64,000 nt of DNA, from contig NZ_WJYA01000003.1 of the NCBI RefSeq assembly GCF_009709615.1, positions 124,001 through 188,000 of the forward strand. Reading direction: 5' to 3'. A program made the position numbers and the translations under genes. Below are positions 9,892 through 18,991 of the stretch, one piece after another. The notes beneath the pieces are model-generated. The model did no database searches and was not told the DNA's origin. It saw nothing but the letters and a program-made list of their open reading frames with translations. Positions within the stretch are counted from its first letter, which is position 1. The number at the start of each line of letters is the position of its first letter. The DNA is from Winogradskyella ouciana. Its GTDB lineage: Bacteria > Bacteroidota > Bacteroidia > Flavobacteriales > Flavobacteriaceae.

Positions 9892-10065
9892 CTATGATGC
9901 ATTAATGGCACAGTAAATCATATAGCCAATAACAGCTATAAAACCAATAAGCATAATAATACCGCAGATATAATATAGTGTAGGTTTCCAAGCATTTATC
10001 TGCTCTACAGATTGTCCTATACGGTAGTCTTTTTTAGAATATTCTATGGAGTTTGTAGTTTTCAT
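9892..10065 (-). CDS. Small membrane protein (57 aa)
   Basis: ATG at 10063-10065, TAG at 9892-9894. The N-terminal half is polar (MKTTNSIEYSKKDYRIGQSV), and residues about 31-54 form one strongly hydrophobic helix. Codon use looks normal for the genome, and the ORF fills a gap that otherwise has no gene. I do not recognise a family. Likely a single-pass inner-membrane peptide. Confidence 0.6.
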   Translation of the reverse strand: MKTTNSIEYSKKDYRIGQSVEQINAWKPTLYYICGIIMLIGFIAVIGYMIYCAINAS

Positions 10066-10113
10066 TGTTGTTAATGTTAGGATTAATTATTGTCGAGGTT
10101 AAGCCTTTTAATT

Positions 10114-10305
10114 TTATTGATCTTGGGCAAGAAACACATCCGAGGATAACTTTAGAACGTACTTTTCATTAGGTTTTTCAATGAGATACGCATAGTTATA
10201 TTTATCCGCCCAATCCTTGGACTTAAATTTATAATAGTCCTTAACCACACCTTTTGCAGGTTTACGATTGGATTGCCACTGTACTAAAGTTCCTTTTCCT
10301 ATCAT
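10114..10305 (-). CDS. Small conserved hypothetical protein (63 aa), SH3/Tudor-like
   Basis: The start MIGKGTLVQWQS, with KGVVKDYY following, resembles small SH3/Tudor-like barrels such as the hypervirulence-associated Tudor domain family, though the match is weak. The middle (KSKDWADKYNYAYLIEK) is charged and aromatic. It lies directly upstream of the 57-residue membrane protein on the same strand, with a gap of 48 bases, so they may be cotranscribed. Function unknown. Confidence 0.55.
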   Translation of the reverse strand: MIGKGTLVQWQSNRKPAKGVVKDYYKFKSKDWADKYNYAYLIEKPNEKYVLKLSSDVFLAQDQ

Positions 10306-10476
10306 GATGTTCGAATTTAGATTGCATATACATTAATGCCTCTCAAATTTACAGACTTACTAGTTTGAAAATTAACTCAAATACATCTAGTATTGATGTA
10401 ATACATAAAAATAGATCGTTTTCTTATATTTTATTGTTTGATTTACTTGTTGTCTTTCTGCTTTCATGATTTGTGA

Positions 10477-10495
10477 TTCCGTACGTGATACGGAA
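10477..10495. promoter_or_regulatory. Perfect hairpin TTCCGTA-cgtga-TACGGAA
   Basis: A 7-base perfect inverted repeat with a 5-base loop in the 285-base gap between the NYN gene (minus strand, ends 10591) and the 63-residue ORF (minus strand, starts 10305). No T-run follows on the minus strand, so it is either a weak terminator of the NYN gene, an mRNA-end structure, or a palindromic protein-binding site. Nothing else was recognised in the gap. Confidence 0.4.
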
Positions 10496-10590
10496 CCCAG
10501 TGGTTGAAGGTATGGTCTTATCGTACAGCCTAGTTTCACACTCTGATGTCCTTTAAAATAAAAGCATGGTTCTTGCTGCCCAACATTACA

Positions 10591-11352
10591 TTAACGTTTC
10601 CTACTCTTAGATTTTACGTCTTTAATCTTTACAAAAATGAGCTTTTTATGACCTTTTGAATCTTCACGTCTTTCAATTTCAAAATCAGAAATAGAATTGA
10701 TCAAAGGAGTTAATTTCATAAAACCATAGTTTCTAGAATCAAAATTAGGCTGTTTCTTCTGCAACAAACTGCCCACATCTCCCAAAAACGCCCAACCATC
10801 ATCATCGGCAACATCTTCTATAGTCGATGCAATGAGCCTGATATCTTTTTGGGTGACACTGTCGTATTTACTTTTGGAAGCCTTAGATTTTTTGGTCGTT
10901 TCCGAGGTGCTTTCTTCGGCTTGGTTCTTAAGAATTTCAATATAGATAAACTTATCGCAAGCCACTATAAATGGGCTCGGTGTCTTCTTTTCACCAATCC
11001 CGTAGACTTGCATCCCTGCTTCTCGCAAACGGGTTGCCAAACGTGTAAAATCGCTATCACTAGAGACCAAACAAAAGCCATTGACCTTTTCTGAATACAG
11101 AATATCCATAGCATCGATGATCATGGCCGAATCGGTAGCGTTTTTACCAGTGGTATACCCATATTGTTGTATGGGAGTAATGGCATTTTCGAGCAACATG
11201 TTTTTCCATTTAGATAAATGGGGCTTGGTCCAGTCACCATAAATCCGTTTTATGGTTGGGTTGCCGTATTTAGCAATTTCCTCCATCATTTCCTTAACGT
11301 ATGCTGATGGGATATTATCACCATCTATAAGTACTGCTAGTTTTATTTCCAT
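10591..11352 (-). CDS. NYN-domain ribonuclease-like protein with C-terminal LOTUS/OST-HTH-like domain
   Basis: 253 residues. The N-terminal domain (about 1-145) is a NYN (PIN-like) fold of the LabA/DUF88 type: LIDGDNIPS carries the first acidic cluster, DSAMIIDAMD the second, and SSDSDFTRL the third. These are the metal-binding Asp positions. The C-terminal part (about 165-245, with DDGWAFLGDVGSLLQKKQPNFD) matches an OST-HTH/LOTUS-like winged helix, a combination known in bacterial NYN proteins. A role in RNA cleavage is likely but not established by the sequence. Soluble, apparently monocistronic. Confidence 0.88.
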   Translation of the reverse strand: MEIKLAVLIDGDNIPSAYVKEMMEEIAKYGNPTIKRIYGDWTKPHLSKWKNMLLENAITPIQQYGYTTGKNATDSAMIIDAMDILYSEKVNGFCLVSSDSDFTRLATRLREAGMQVYGIGEKKTPSPFIVACDKFIYIEILKNQAEESTSETTKKSKASKSKYDSVTQKDIRLIASTIEDVADDDGWAFLGDVGSLLQKKQPNFDSRNYGFMKLTPLINSISDFEIERREDSKGHKKLIFVKIKDVKSKSRKR

Positions 11353-11465
11353 GAATTGGTTGTCTTTTTATTTTGGTTTAAAGGTAGTGGGTTTATATCG
11401 GAAATAGGGTTAAAGTTAATGGTTTTACTGTAGGTTTTTTTTTGATCCTTATTACCCTTTGAACC

Positions 11466-11572
11466 GTCATTGCGAGCCACCAATCCAAACGTCATCGCGA
11501 GGTACGAAGCGATCTGTCTATTACATAAGTTACCCCTCATGAGATTCCTTCGTCATTCTTCCTCGGAATGAC
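11466..11572. repeat. REP-like GTCATTGCGAG element, copy c (nested)
   Basis: Begins GTCATTGCGAG, then a second, internal GTCATCGCGAG start with GCGATCTG, and ends AGATTCCTTCGTCATTC-TTCCTCGGAATGAC. It looks like one element inserted in or fused to another. It fills most of the gap between the NYN gene and the DUF2188 gene; the rest of that gap holds nothing I recognise. Confidence 0.7.
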
Positions 11573-11632
11573 ACTATTATTTATAAGACTCCTGCCTCGC
11601 AGTAACAGTAACACTAATAGACAGCGGTTCTA

Positions 11633-11938
11633 TCAATCCTCCCGATAACTAATCCGATCCCGAATCCCACCACTCTCACGATGGATAACCACATCCGCAT
11701 TTTTACGCTTGGCAATGGTTTTCGCCTTGCGTATAGCCGTGCTTTGCTTTCGATGTTTAGAGGCAATACGTTGATTACCTTCGCGTCGTACGGCCCAACC
11801 GTCTTCGTAGGGCACAACGTGTTGGTGCCAGGTACGGGTTTTTGTGGTGTTATGACCTAAAGCTTTTAGTATGGCTTGGATGAGTTTTTGTATAGCGTCA
11901 GTAAGGGAGTTGTTTTTTGGCATTGTTCTAATCAACAT
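11633..11938 (-). CDS. DUF2188 domain protein
   Basis: About 101 residues. The block WHQHVVPYEDGWAVRREGN, then the run with AIRKAKTIAKRKNADVVIH and RDRISY, is the DUF2188 signature: a short, basic domain of unknown function found in many bacteria. An alternative ATG at 11923 would remove five residues. A box TACATTTA lies 11 bases upstream of the outer ATG and fits TAnnTTTG with one mismatch. The protein is strongly basic, so nucleic-acid binding is possible, but that is inference. Confidence 0.8.
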   Translation of the reverse strand: MLIRTMPKNNSLTDAIQKLIQAILKALGHNTTKTRTWHQHVVPYEDGWAVRREGNQRIASKHRKQSTAIRKAKTIAKRKNADVVIHRESGGIRDRISYRED

Positions 11939-12083
11939 TTTATATATAAATGTAATAATTATTTATATGTTCATTTTTAATGGCCAAAAACGAACCAAAA
12001 AGCCCTAACGATTTATAGGAAGTTGCTAAAGCACCACTCGCTAATACATTGATGTTCCTCTTTACTCAATATACATTGTCTTA

Positions 12084-12166
12084 GAACACTTTATTGAGGT
12101 AATAATCATACTGATAGCTCATTACTTCTGAAAATCGTTGTTTCCGACTGCGTCGGAATTTCAAGT
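12084..12166. repeat. Interspersed repeat, copy 2 (inverted relative to copy 1)
   Basis: The reverse complement of the element at 1909-1990. The 53-base core 12114-12166 differs at four positions and keeps the palindrome as TTCCGAC-tgc-GTCGGAA; the loop differs while the arms are identical. It lies in the 1.2-kb gene-poor stretch 11939-13165. Confidence 0.7.
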
Positions 12167-12197
12167 GCATTATTGTTTCTTAACTTCTATTTGGAAT

Positions 12198-12293
12198 GTC
12201 ACTGCGAGAAGCGAAGCATGAGCGACGAAGCAATCTGTTTATTGTTTTCGTTTTCTTTGATGAGATTGCTTCGTCCTTTGTCCTCGCAATGAC
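12198..12293. repeat. REP-like GTCACTGCGAG element, copy d
   Basis: Starts GTCACTGCGAG, ends CTCGCAATGAC, with inner arms GACGAAGCAATCTG and AGATTGCTTCGTC pairing over about 13 bases. This is the best-preserved long palindrome of the family in the window. Noncoding. Confidence 0.8.
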
Positions 12294-12355
12294 AGTAATG
12301 TTGACTAGACTGCTTCATTTCCAATGACAATTGAACCATTATTAACCTATATACC

Positions 12356-12418
12356 GTCATCGCGAGGTGTCATACTGAGCGCAGTTGAAGTGCACGAAGC
12401 GATCTGCCTCTTCTTTCC
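12356..12418. repeat. REP-like half element, copy e
   Basis: Starts GTCATCGCGAG and contains ACGAAGCGATCTGCC, but the matching right arm is missing, so this is a left half only. It includes GTCATACTGAGCGCAGTTGA, probably part of another dispersed sequence. Confidence 0.6.
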
Positions 12419-12484
12419 TTTAATCAAAAAAGCAGTCTCACCCCTGTTATAATGGTAAAAAGTCCTCAAAAAAAAAGCCTCAAC

Positions 12485-12631
12485 CTAAATAAACATAAAA
12501 GCAATTTCGTCTTTAGAAAACCCTTTTGTAATCAATTTTTTAGGTTTTGCACCCTCAGTGCCTTGACTGTTTGAAGATGATCCTCGCCGGAATCTTGATA
12601 TGTTATTTTTTAACTTATGTAGTAATTTCAT
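12485..12631 (-). CDS. Small basic ORF (48 aa)
   Basis: ATG at 12629-12631 and TAG at 12485-12487 encode a peptide beginning MKLLHKLKNNISRFRRG, with a Ser/Gly-rich centre. A run of nine A on the plus strand (T on the minus strand, about 12468-12476) follows the stop and could end transcription. No family recognised. The N-terminal amphipathic, basic helix is the only structural hint. It may be a real small protein or chance. Confidence 0.4.
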   Translation of the reverse strand: MKLLHKLKNNISRFRRGSSSNSQGTEGAKPKKLITKGFSKDEIAFMFI

Positions 12632-13165
12632 AGTAAATACAATTTGGTGTTACGAAAGGTACGGTATAAATTGCGATTTGGACGACACAAACACCTTTAA
12701 AACCAAAGATTTAGCAATGATTTAACACTTCACTAACCTTAGCTTTGCATTTAGCAGGTCAGCACAATTTTAATTACCATTTAAACAATATGTAGGTATC
12801 CAAATATCAACAATCTCAACCTTATCAAATCAGCTTTGTCATATTAAATAGTAAAATTAATTACTTATAAATTATTAAGCATTTACAAATCCAAAAATTT
12901 CAGACCTCAATTTTAAGCATATCTATCCCATATCTAACCCGTGTCATAAGCGTGTCAACCAACGTTTTTTCCTACAAAAAAGTCAACCTTTGATGGTATG
13001 GATTAAAGTGAGGTATTACCTTTCCATGGGTTTAACCGAAAAACCCCATGGTATTACGAAGCTAAAATGCCCATAAACATAGATGTTAAGAAAGCATTAA
13101 AGACATTGCAAAATTCAGTTTTTCTTAATATTTTTATACCATTCTTAATATAAACCGATTTAATT
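12632..13165. other. Gene-poor AT-rich gap with one hairpin
   Basis: A stretch of 534 bases with no ORF I can defend. It is AT-rich and carries a 7-base hairpin, CCATGGG (13024-13030) with CCCATGG (13045-13051), about 115 bases upstream of the next gene. This could be a leader or operator structure for the small secreted protein at 13166. GGTATTAC occurs on both sides of the hairpin. Nothing else was recognised. Confidence 0.4.
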
Positions 13166-13516
13166 ATGAAAAAACTATTTTTTACGCTATTATTTTTCGG
13201 ATTTTGTTTTATGCTAAGTGCACAGACCGAACCAAAAGTTGGTGATGAACTTGTTATTAACGCCCAAGATGGAGCATCTTACAATTATATAAAGTTTCCT
13301 AAACTGAATATATTATCTAAACGTGGTAAAGTAGCCAATTATAAAAGTGTACACGGTAATACTGTAGTTGTCGATGAAGTTATTACTGACAAAAACAACA
13401 ACACGTACGTAATACTTAAGAAAAAGGATGGCTCTAAGTTCTTTGGATTCGTAAGCGAAGTCAAAGCCAATTATGATAAATCCATTGCTGCAGGCGAGAT
13501 GGCCACAAAAGCATAA
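13166..13516 (+). CDS. Small secreted hypothetical protein
   Basis: 116 residues with a clear Sec signal peptide (about 1-20, ending LSAQ). The mature part (KVGDELVINAQDG, then FPKLNILSKRGKVANY) is small, with likely beta-strands, and has no Cys. I do not recognise a family. Its own strong terminator follows, and a long leader with a hairpin precedes it, so it is probably a single-gene transcript. Likely periplasmic. Confidence 0.75.
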   Translation: MKKLFFTLLFFGFCFMLSAQTEPKVGDELVINAQDGASYNYIKFPKLNILSKRGKVANYKSVHGNTVVVDEVITDKNNNTYVILKKKDGSKFFGFVSEVKANYDKSIAAGEMATKA

Positions 13517-13542
13517 ATTCTGCTGTGAAACAGAAAAACCCT

Positions 13543-13569
13543 AAGCCTTGATTATTCAAGGCTTTTTTT
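13543..13569 (+). terminator. Rho-independent terminator
   Basis: AAGCCTTG - attatt - CAAGGCTT followed by seven T (13563-13569). An 8-base perfect stem, 27 bases after the stop of the small secreted protein gene. Confidence 0.9.
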
Positions 13570-13637
13570 ATGCAATAGCTCCAAGTCATAATAGGTTATG
13601 GAGTAAACCTTCACACTAAATTAACAACTAAATATTG

Positions 13638-13645
13638 TACCTTTG
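13638..13645 (+). promoter_or_regulatory. uvrA promoter -7 box TACCTTTG
   Basis: Matches TAnnTTTG exactly, 72 bases upstream of the uvrA start at 13718. The in-frame TTG at 13643, which would give a longer protein, lies inside this box; that argues against it being the start codon. No clear -33 TTG. Confidence 0.6.
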
Positions 13646-13717
13646 CACCTTCGTTCACCGAAGCCAATTTGGCACAGGAGAACCTTTGCTAAAATAAAAG
13701 AAGGAGCAACACCATTT

Positions 13718-16546
13718 ATGAGCCATTTCGACGATTCCATTGAAGTAAAAGGAGCACGCGTACACAACCTTAAGAATATAGATGTCAGCATACCAAGAGA
13801 ACAACTGGTAGTTATTACTGGGCTGTCTGGTAGTGGAAAATCGTCATTGGCTTTCGATACCATTTATGCCGAAGGGCAGCGTCGCTATATTGAAACCTTT
13901 TCAGCATACGCACGTCAGTTTTTAGGGAGCCTAGAGCGCCCAGATGTTGATAAGATTGATGGCCTATCTCCTGTTATTGCAATAGAACAAAAAACAACCA
14001 GCAAATCACCTCGCTCTACAGTAGGCACCATAACAGAAATCTATGACTTCTTGAGGCTATTATTCGCTAGAGCTGCGGATGCCTATAGTTATGAGACTGG
14101 TGAAAAGATGGTAAGCTACAGCGATGAGCAGATCAAGGAACTCATCCTCGAAGCCTTTAACGGGAAGCGCATCAATATCCTTTCACCTGTTGTCCGATCG
14201 CGTAAAGGCCATTACCGCGAACTGTTTGAACAGATTGCCAAGCAAGGTTTTGTAAAAGTGCGTACCGATGGTGAAATTGTAGACCTTGAAAAAGGCATGA
14301 AGCTAGACCGCTACAAAACTCATGATATAGAGATAGTAATAGATCGTCTAAAGATTGATAACACCCAAGACAACGAAAAACGTTTGATGGAATCCATTAA
14401 TACAGCCATGTACCATGGTGATGATGTGCTGATGGTGATTGATCAAGAGACCAACGAGCCACGCTATTTTAGCCGAAATTTAATGTGTCCATCGTCTGGT
14501 ATTTCGTATCCTAATCCAGAACCTAACAACTTCTCGTTCAACTCACCCAAAGGAGCATGCCCTAACTGTAATGGTATTGGAGAATTGTATGTTGTGAATG
14601 AAAAGAAATTAGTTCCTGATGAAACGCTGTCTATTAGAAGCGGAGCTTTGGCACCACATGGTCCAGAAAAGAAAAGCTGGATCTTTAAACAGTTTGACAC
14701 CATAGCTCAACGTTTTGACTTCACCTTAAATGACGCCTGGAAAGACATTCCCGAAGAAGCCAGACAAGTCATCCTCTATGGTGGTAAGGACAGCTTTTCG
14801 GTAGAAAGTAAGACCTTGGGCGTAAAGCGTGAGTATAATATCGATTTTGAAGGTGTAGCTAACTTTATAGAAAGTCAGTATAAGTCTAATTCAACATCAT
14901 TAGTGCGTTGGGCAAAGGATTATATGGATAAGGTAGAATGTTCGGTATGTAACGGTTCTAGACTGCGTAAGGAGTCCCTTTACTTTAAAGTAGATGGCAA
15001 GAGTATTGCTGACCTCGTAAAAATGGATGTGGTTGAATTGGGTGAATGGTTAGAAGGATTGAACGATAGACTTTCAGAAAAACAACAGAAGATCTCAGCA
15101 GAGATTATTAAGGAAATAAAGAATCGTGTACAGTTTTTATTGGATGTAGGGCTCACCTACCTATCCCTAAATCGAAGTTCTAAATCCTTGTCTGGTGGTG
15201 AAGCGCAACGTATTCGACTGGCAACGCAGATTGGCTCGCAATTAGTAGGTGTGCTTTATATTTTGGATGAACCGAGTATTGGATTACATCAGCGCGATAA
15301 TGAAAAACTCATCAATTCCCTGATTTCCCTTAGAGACGTAGGCAATTCGGTGATTGTTGTAGAGCACGATAAGGATATGATAGAACGTGCCGACCATGTG
15401 ATAGACATTGGGCCTTTTGCCGGTAAGCATGGTGGTGAAATCATTAGTGAAGGCACACCAAAGGACTTATTGAAGCATCATACCCTTACTGCAGACTACC
15501 TTAACGGCACCAAAGAAATTGAAGTCCCTAAACAACGTCGTAAAGGCAATGGCAAAAAGATAGTGCTTAAAGGTTGTACAGGCAACAACCTAAAAGATGT
15601 GGATGTAGAGATTCCTTTAGGGAAAATGATCGGTGTCACTGGTGTTTCAGGAAGCGGTAAATCTACCTTAATCAACGAAACGCTCTACCCTATCATGAAT
15701 GCACATTACTTCAATGGTGTTAAACGACCAATGCCATACAAAAGCATTAAGGGCTTAGAGCATATTGACAAGGTGATTGATATTAATCAATCTCCTATAG
15801 GTAGAACTCCACGAAGCAATCCTGCGACCTATACCAAGACTTTTGATGAAATCCGTAAGTTATTTGCACAAATTCCTGAAGCGATGATTCGCGGTTACAA
15901 ACCTGGTCGTTTTAGTTTTAATGTGGCCGGTGGTCGTTGTGAAACCTGTCAAGGAGGTGGCTTACGTGTTATTGAAATGAATTTCTTACCCGATGTCTAT
16001 GTTGAGTGTGAGACCTGCCAAGGTAAGCGCTTTAATAGGGAAACCCTAGAAATTAGGTATAAAGGTAAATCCATTAGCGATGTATTGAATATGACCATTA
16101 ATGAAGCTGTAAGTTTCTTTGAGCATATTCCAAAAATATACCGAAAACTTAAAACCATAAAAGATGTTGGACTGGGCTATATTACTTTAGGGCAACAGAG
16201 CACCACTCTATCTGGTGGTGAGGCTCAGCGTATTAAGCTAGCCACTGAATTAAGCAAGCGTGATACAGGCAATACCTTCTATATTTTAGACGAGCCTACT
16301 ACTGGACTTCATTTTGAAGATATTAGAGTGTTAATGAAGGTTCTCAACAAACTCGTTGACAAAGGTAATACCGTTCTCATTATTGAACACAACCTAGATG
16401 TTATCAAAACTGTAGATTATATAATAGATATTGGTTACGAAGGCGGAAAAGGTGGTGGACAGGTCGTTGCTAAAGGTACGCCTGAGCAAATCATAAAAGA
16501 CAAAAAGAGCTATACATCTCAATTTTTAAGAAAAGAGCTGCAATAA
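13718..16546 (+). CDS. uvrA: Excinuclease ABC subunit UvrA
   Basis: The DNA-damage recognition ATPase of nucleotide excision repair; works as a dimer with UvrB in the cytoplasm. 942 residues, the usual length. Two ABC modules are visible: Walker [10 protein letters not shown] and GVSGSGKST, two LSGGEAQRI signatures, and Walker B regions [11 protein letters not shown] and [11 protein letters not shown]. Zinc modules are marked by CPNCNG, CSVCNG and paired CETCQG motifs. I start it at ATG 13718 ([10 protein letters not shown]) because the ORF can be extended to TTG 13643 only into its own promoter. AAGGAG lies 12 bases before the ATG. No damage to the gene. Confidence 0.97.
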   Translation: MSHFDDSIEVKGARVHNLKNIDVSIPREQLVVITGLSGSGKSSLAFDTIYAEGQRRYIETFSAYARQFLGSLERPDVDKIDGLSPVIAIEQKTTSKSPRSTVGTITEIYDFLRLLFARAADAYSYETGEKMVSYSDEQIKELILEAFNGKRINILSPVVRSRKGHYRELFEQIAKQGFVKVRTDGEIVDLEKGMKLDRYKTHDIEIVIDRLKIDNTQDNEKRLMESINTAMYHGDDVLMVIDQETNEPRYFSRNLMCPSSGISYPNPEPNNFSFNSPKGACPNCNGIGELYVVNEKKLVPDETLSIRSGALAPHGPEKKSWIFKQFDTIAQRFDFTLNDAWKDIPEEARQVILYGGKDSFSVESKTLGVKREYNIDFEGVANFIESQYKSNSTSLVRWAKDYMDKVECSVCNGSRLRKESLYFKVDGKSIADLVKMDVVELGEWLEGLNDRLSEKQQKISAEIIKEIKNRVQFLLDVGLTYLSLNRSSKSLSGGEAQRIRLATQIGSQLVGVLYILDEPSIGLHQRDNEKLINSLISLRDVGNSVIVVEHDKDMIERADHVIDIGPFAGKHGGEIISEGTPKDLLKHHTLTADYLNGTKEIEVPKQRRKGNGKKIVLKGCTGNNLKDVDVEIPLGKMIGVTGVSGSGKSTLINETLYPIMNAHYFNGVKRPMPYKSIKGLEHIDKVIDINQSPIGRTPRSNPATYTKTFDEIRKLFAQIPEAMIRGYKPGRFSFNVAGGRCETCQGGGLRVIEMNFLPDVYVECETCQGKRFNRETLEIRYKGKSISDVLNMTINEAVSFFEHIPKIYRKLKTIKDVGLGYITLGQQSTTLSGGEAQRIKLATELSKRDTGNTFYILDEPTTGLHFEDIRVLMKVLNKLVDKGNTVLIIEHNLDVIKTVDYIIDIGYEGGKGGGQVVAKGTPEQIIKDKKSYTSQFLRKELQ

Positions 16547-16641
16547 TCTCAGTGTTTAGGCAAAAAATAGCCTAAATACTAATTTTGTTAACTCATTTAA
16601 TGCAAACATCGCAATTATATGCTATTAATTGTGTACATTAG

Positions 16642-16836
<195 letters not shown>

Positions 16837-16857
16837 AGTAGACAATCATAAAATACT

Positions 16858-16892
16858 AAAGCGCATGGATTAAGTTCCATGCGCTTTTTTTT
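16858..16892 (+). terminator. Rho-independent terminator
   Basis: A 12-base stem, AAAGCGCATGGA pairing with TCCATGCGCTTT over the loop TTAAGT, with an eight-T run (16885-16892). It terminates the Lmo0937-family gene. Confidence 0.92.
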
Positions 16893-17002
16893 GTTAATTC
16901 ACTTCTATTTCTCTCATTTTAGCTTAAATTTGGAGGTGTTAATGAAGACAAAGCCATATTATCGTATGGCTTTTATATTGAGAGGACATTTAATTATTAA
17001 AT

Positions 17003-17692
17003 ATGAGAAAAGAAAGCAAACATAAAGGCTGGAACGAAATAAAAACAAACGACTCTTGGGCTATTTTTAAGATTATGGGTGAGTTTGTAAATGGTTATGA
17101 GAAACTAAGTAAAATAGGCCCTTGCGTTTCTATATTCGGTTCTGCACGTACAAAACCAGACCATAAATACTACAAATTGGCTGAGGAAATGGCTCAAAAA
17201 ATTGTTGAGCATGGCTATGGAGTTATCACTGGTGGTGGTCCAGGTATTATGGAAGCTGGTAACAAAGGAGCACATATAGCTGGAGGTACTTCAGTTGGAC
17301 TAAATATTGAACTACCTTTTGAGCAGCATGATAATCCTTACATTGACAGGGACAAGAGCCTAGATTTTGACTATTTCTTTGTGCGCAAAGTTATGTTTGT
17401 AAAGTATTCCCAAGGTTTTGTGGTGATGCCAGGAGGTTTCGGGACTTTGGACGAACTCTTTGAAGCGATGACGCTTATACAGACCCATAAAATTGAAACG
17501 TTTCCTATTATTTTGGTCGGAACGGAATTTTGGGGCGGCTTAATGGATTGGGTAAAAACCACATTACTAAATGCGAATAACAACATTAGCCCTAAGGATT
17601 TAGACTTAATTCATCTTGTAGATACAGCCGATGAAGTTATAGAAATCCTCAACGATTTCTACAAGGAATATGGCTTAAGCCCTAATTTCTAG
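17003..17692 (+). CDS. LOG family protein (TIGR00730-type Rossmann fold)
   Basis: 229 residues. Contains the two LOG signatures, GGGPGIMEAGNKGAH near residue 79 and PGGFGTLDELFE near residue 143, in a Rossmann-like fold; SIFGSART begins the first strand. Family members are cytokinin riboside phosphoribohydrolases (releasing a base from a nucleoside monophosphate) or pyrimidine/purine nucleotide 5'-monophosphate nucleosidases; the bacterial substrate here is uncertain. Soluble. The following nuclease gene starts 24 bases downstream on the same strand. Confidence 0.9.
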   Translation: MRKESKHKGWNEIKTNDSWAIFKIMGEFVNGYEKLSKIGPCVSIFGSARTKPDHKYYKLAEEMAQKIVEHGYGVITGGGPGIMEAGNKGAHIAGGTSVGLNIELPFEQHDNPYIDRDKSLDFDYFFVRKVMFVKYSQGFVVMPGGFGTLDELFEAMTLIQTHKIETFPIILVGTEFWGGLMDWVKTTLLNANNNISPKDLDLIHLVDTADEVIEILNDFYKEYGLSPNF

Positions 17693-17716
17693 AAAACTAC
17701 TACTGCATCCCAAATT

Positions 17717-18991
17717 ATGAAAAAGAAGATACTAAGTTTTTTAACGGTTTGCCTTATGAGCAGTTTAAATGTTTCTGCACAAGAGACATTTAAGGTCATG
17801 TTCTATAATCTACTCAACTACCCTCTTGAGGATGCCGTACCTAATCGCGAGGACGACCTAGAGTTTATATTGGCAGACTACCAACCTGATTTGCTTTTAG
17901 TTTGCGAGCTTAACAATATTACTGGTGCCAATACTGTTCTTAATATAACTAGAACAGCTATAAACCCTAATTTTGAAATGGCCACTTATGTTTCAAATAC
18001 CTCTGATGATACTACTGGCGACCAGAATGATTTACAGAACCTATTATATTACGACAGTACCAAGTTTATACTCGAAGAAGAAATCATTGTTCCAACGGAT
18101 TTGAGAGATTTTAATGTGTACAAACTTCAGTTAAATACCATCGATCAAGATATAAATCCTGTTGAATTTTATGTCATAGTCTGTCATTTAAAGGCCTCTA
18201 GTGGCACCGTAAATGCACAGCGTCGGTTTGAAATGGTCTTGGAGCTAGATGCATATCTAAATACGCTTCCCAGCGACACGAATGTTATTTTGGGCGGTGA
18301 CCTAAACCTGTATACAGGTAGTGAGCCCGCTTTTCAACAATTATTGCAAGACACTAACAACATAACGTTTGCAGATCCTGCTGACCGTGTAGGCAGCTGG
18401 AATAATAATCCAAACTTTGTGGATGTCTTTACACAATCCACCAGAACACAATCTGGCATGGGAGGTACAACAGGTGGTTTTGATGATCGTTTTGACTTTA
18501 TCTTAACGTCAGAAAACATATTGAGCACAGCCAACATAACCTATGTAGCAGACTCATACCAAGTGTACGGAAATAATGGCTTATCAGCATGTTATAACAG
18601 CGCCATTAATTCGTCTAATTGTGCCGTACCTGGCTCTGAATTTTCGTTTGAGGTAAGAGATGCGCTTCACAATTTCAGTGACCATTTACCTGTAACGCTC
18701 AGTCTAGAAGCCAACGTTACTTTATCTGATTTAGGTGATTCTGAAATTACAGTAAATTATAATTTAGAAAAGACGTTAATAGATTCAGAATTAATTATAT
18801 ACATAAATTCATTTAAACTTTTTAATCAAGAGTTGAATATATATGATTCCCTTGGGCAAGTGGTAGAAACTTTTCAAACCAACTCAAGTGCGCGACAAGT
18901 TTTTAACACAACTAAATTAAGCAATGGCATTTATTTTCTTGGCTTCTCTAAACCTCAAACTAAACCTATAAAATTTGTTATTTCACGTTGA
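17717..18991 (+). CDS. Secreted endonuclease/exonuclease/phosphatase family protein with T9SS sorting domain
   Basis: 424 residues. A Sec signal (about 1-21, ending VSAQ) is followed by an EEP fold: FYNLLNYP at the start, CHLKAS, GGDLNLYTG with the metal/substrate Asp and Asn, and the terminal FSDHLPV with the catalytic Asp-His pair. The last 70 or so residues (with NIYDSLGQVVE and LSNGIYFLGF) are a type A C-terminal sorting domain, which sends proteins through the type IX secretion system to the cell surface or medium. Substrate could be DNA, phosphodiesters or lipids. It overlaps the next gene by 4 bases (TTGA). Confidence 0.9.
   Translation: MKKKILSFLTVCLMSSLNVSAQETFKVMFYNLLNYPLEDAVPNREDDLEFILADYQPDLLLVCELNNITGANTVLNITRTAINPNFEMATYVSNTSDDTTGDQNDLQNLLYYDSTKFILEEEIIVPTDLRDFNVYKLQLNTIDQDINPVEFYVIVCHLKASSGTVNAQRRFEMVLELDAYLNTLPSDTNVILGGDLNLYTGSEPAFQQLLQDTNNITFADPADRVGSWNNNPNFVDVFTQSTRTQSGMGGTTGGFDDRFDFILTSENILSTANITYVADSYQVYGNNGLSACYNSAINSSNCAVPGSEFSFEVRDALHNFSDHLPVTLSLEANVTLSDLGDSEITVNYNLEKTLIDSELIIYINSFKLFNQELNIYDSLGQVVETFQTNSSARQVFNTTKLSNGIYFLGFSKPQTKPIKFVISR

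Noticed and set aside
11343..11540. A 65 aa minus-strand ORF upstream of the NYN gene
   Set aside because: It is made largely of a REP-like element and overlaps the NYN start; not a gene.
12993..13076. A 27-codon plus-strand ORF beginning MVWIKVRYYL
   Set aside because: Plausible-looking composition, but it is very short, contains the hairpin at 13024-13051, and has no visible start signal; treated as chance.
13643..13717. A longer uvrA start (TTG at 13643), giving 25 extra residues
   Set aside because: The TTG is inside a TAnnTTTG promoter box, and the extension is not part of UvrA; ATG 13718 gives the normal N-terminus.
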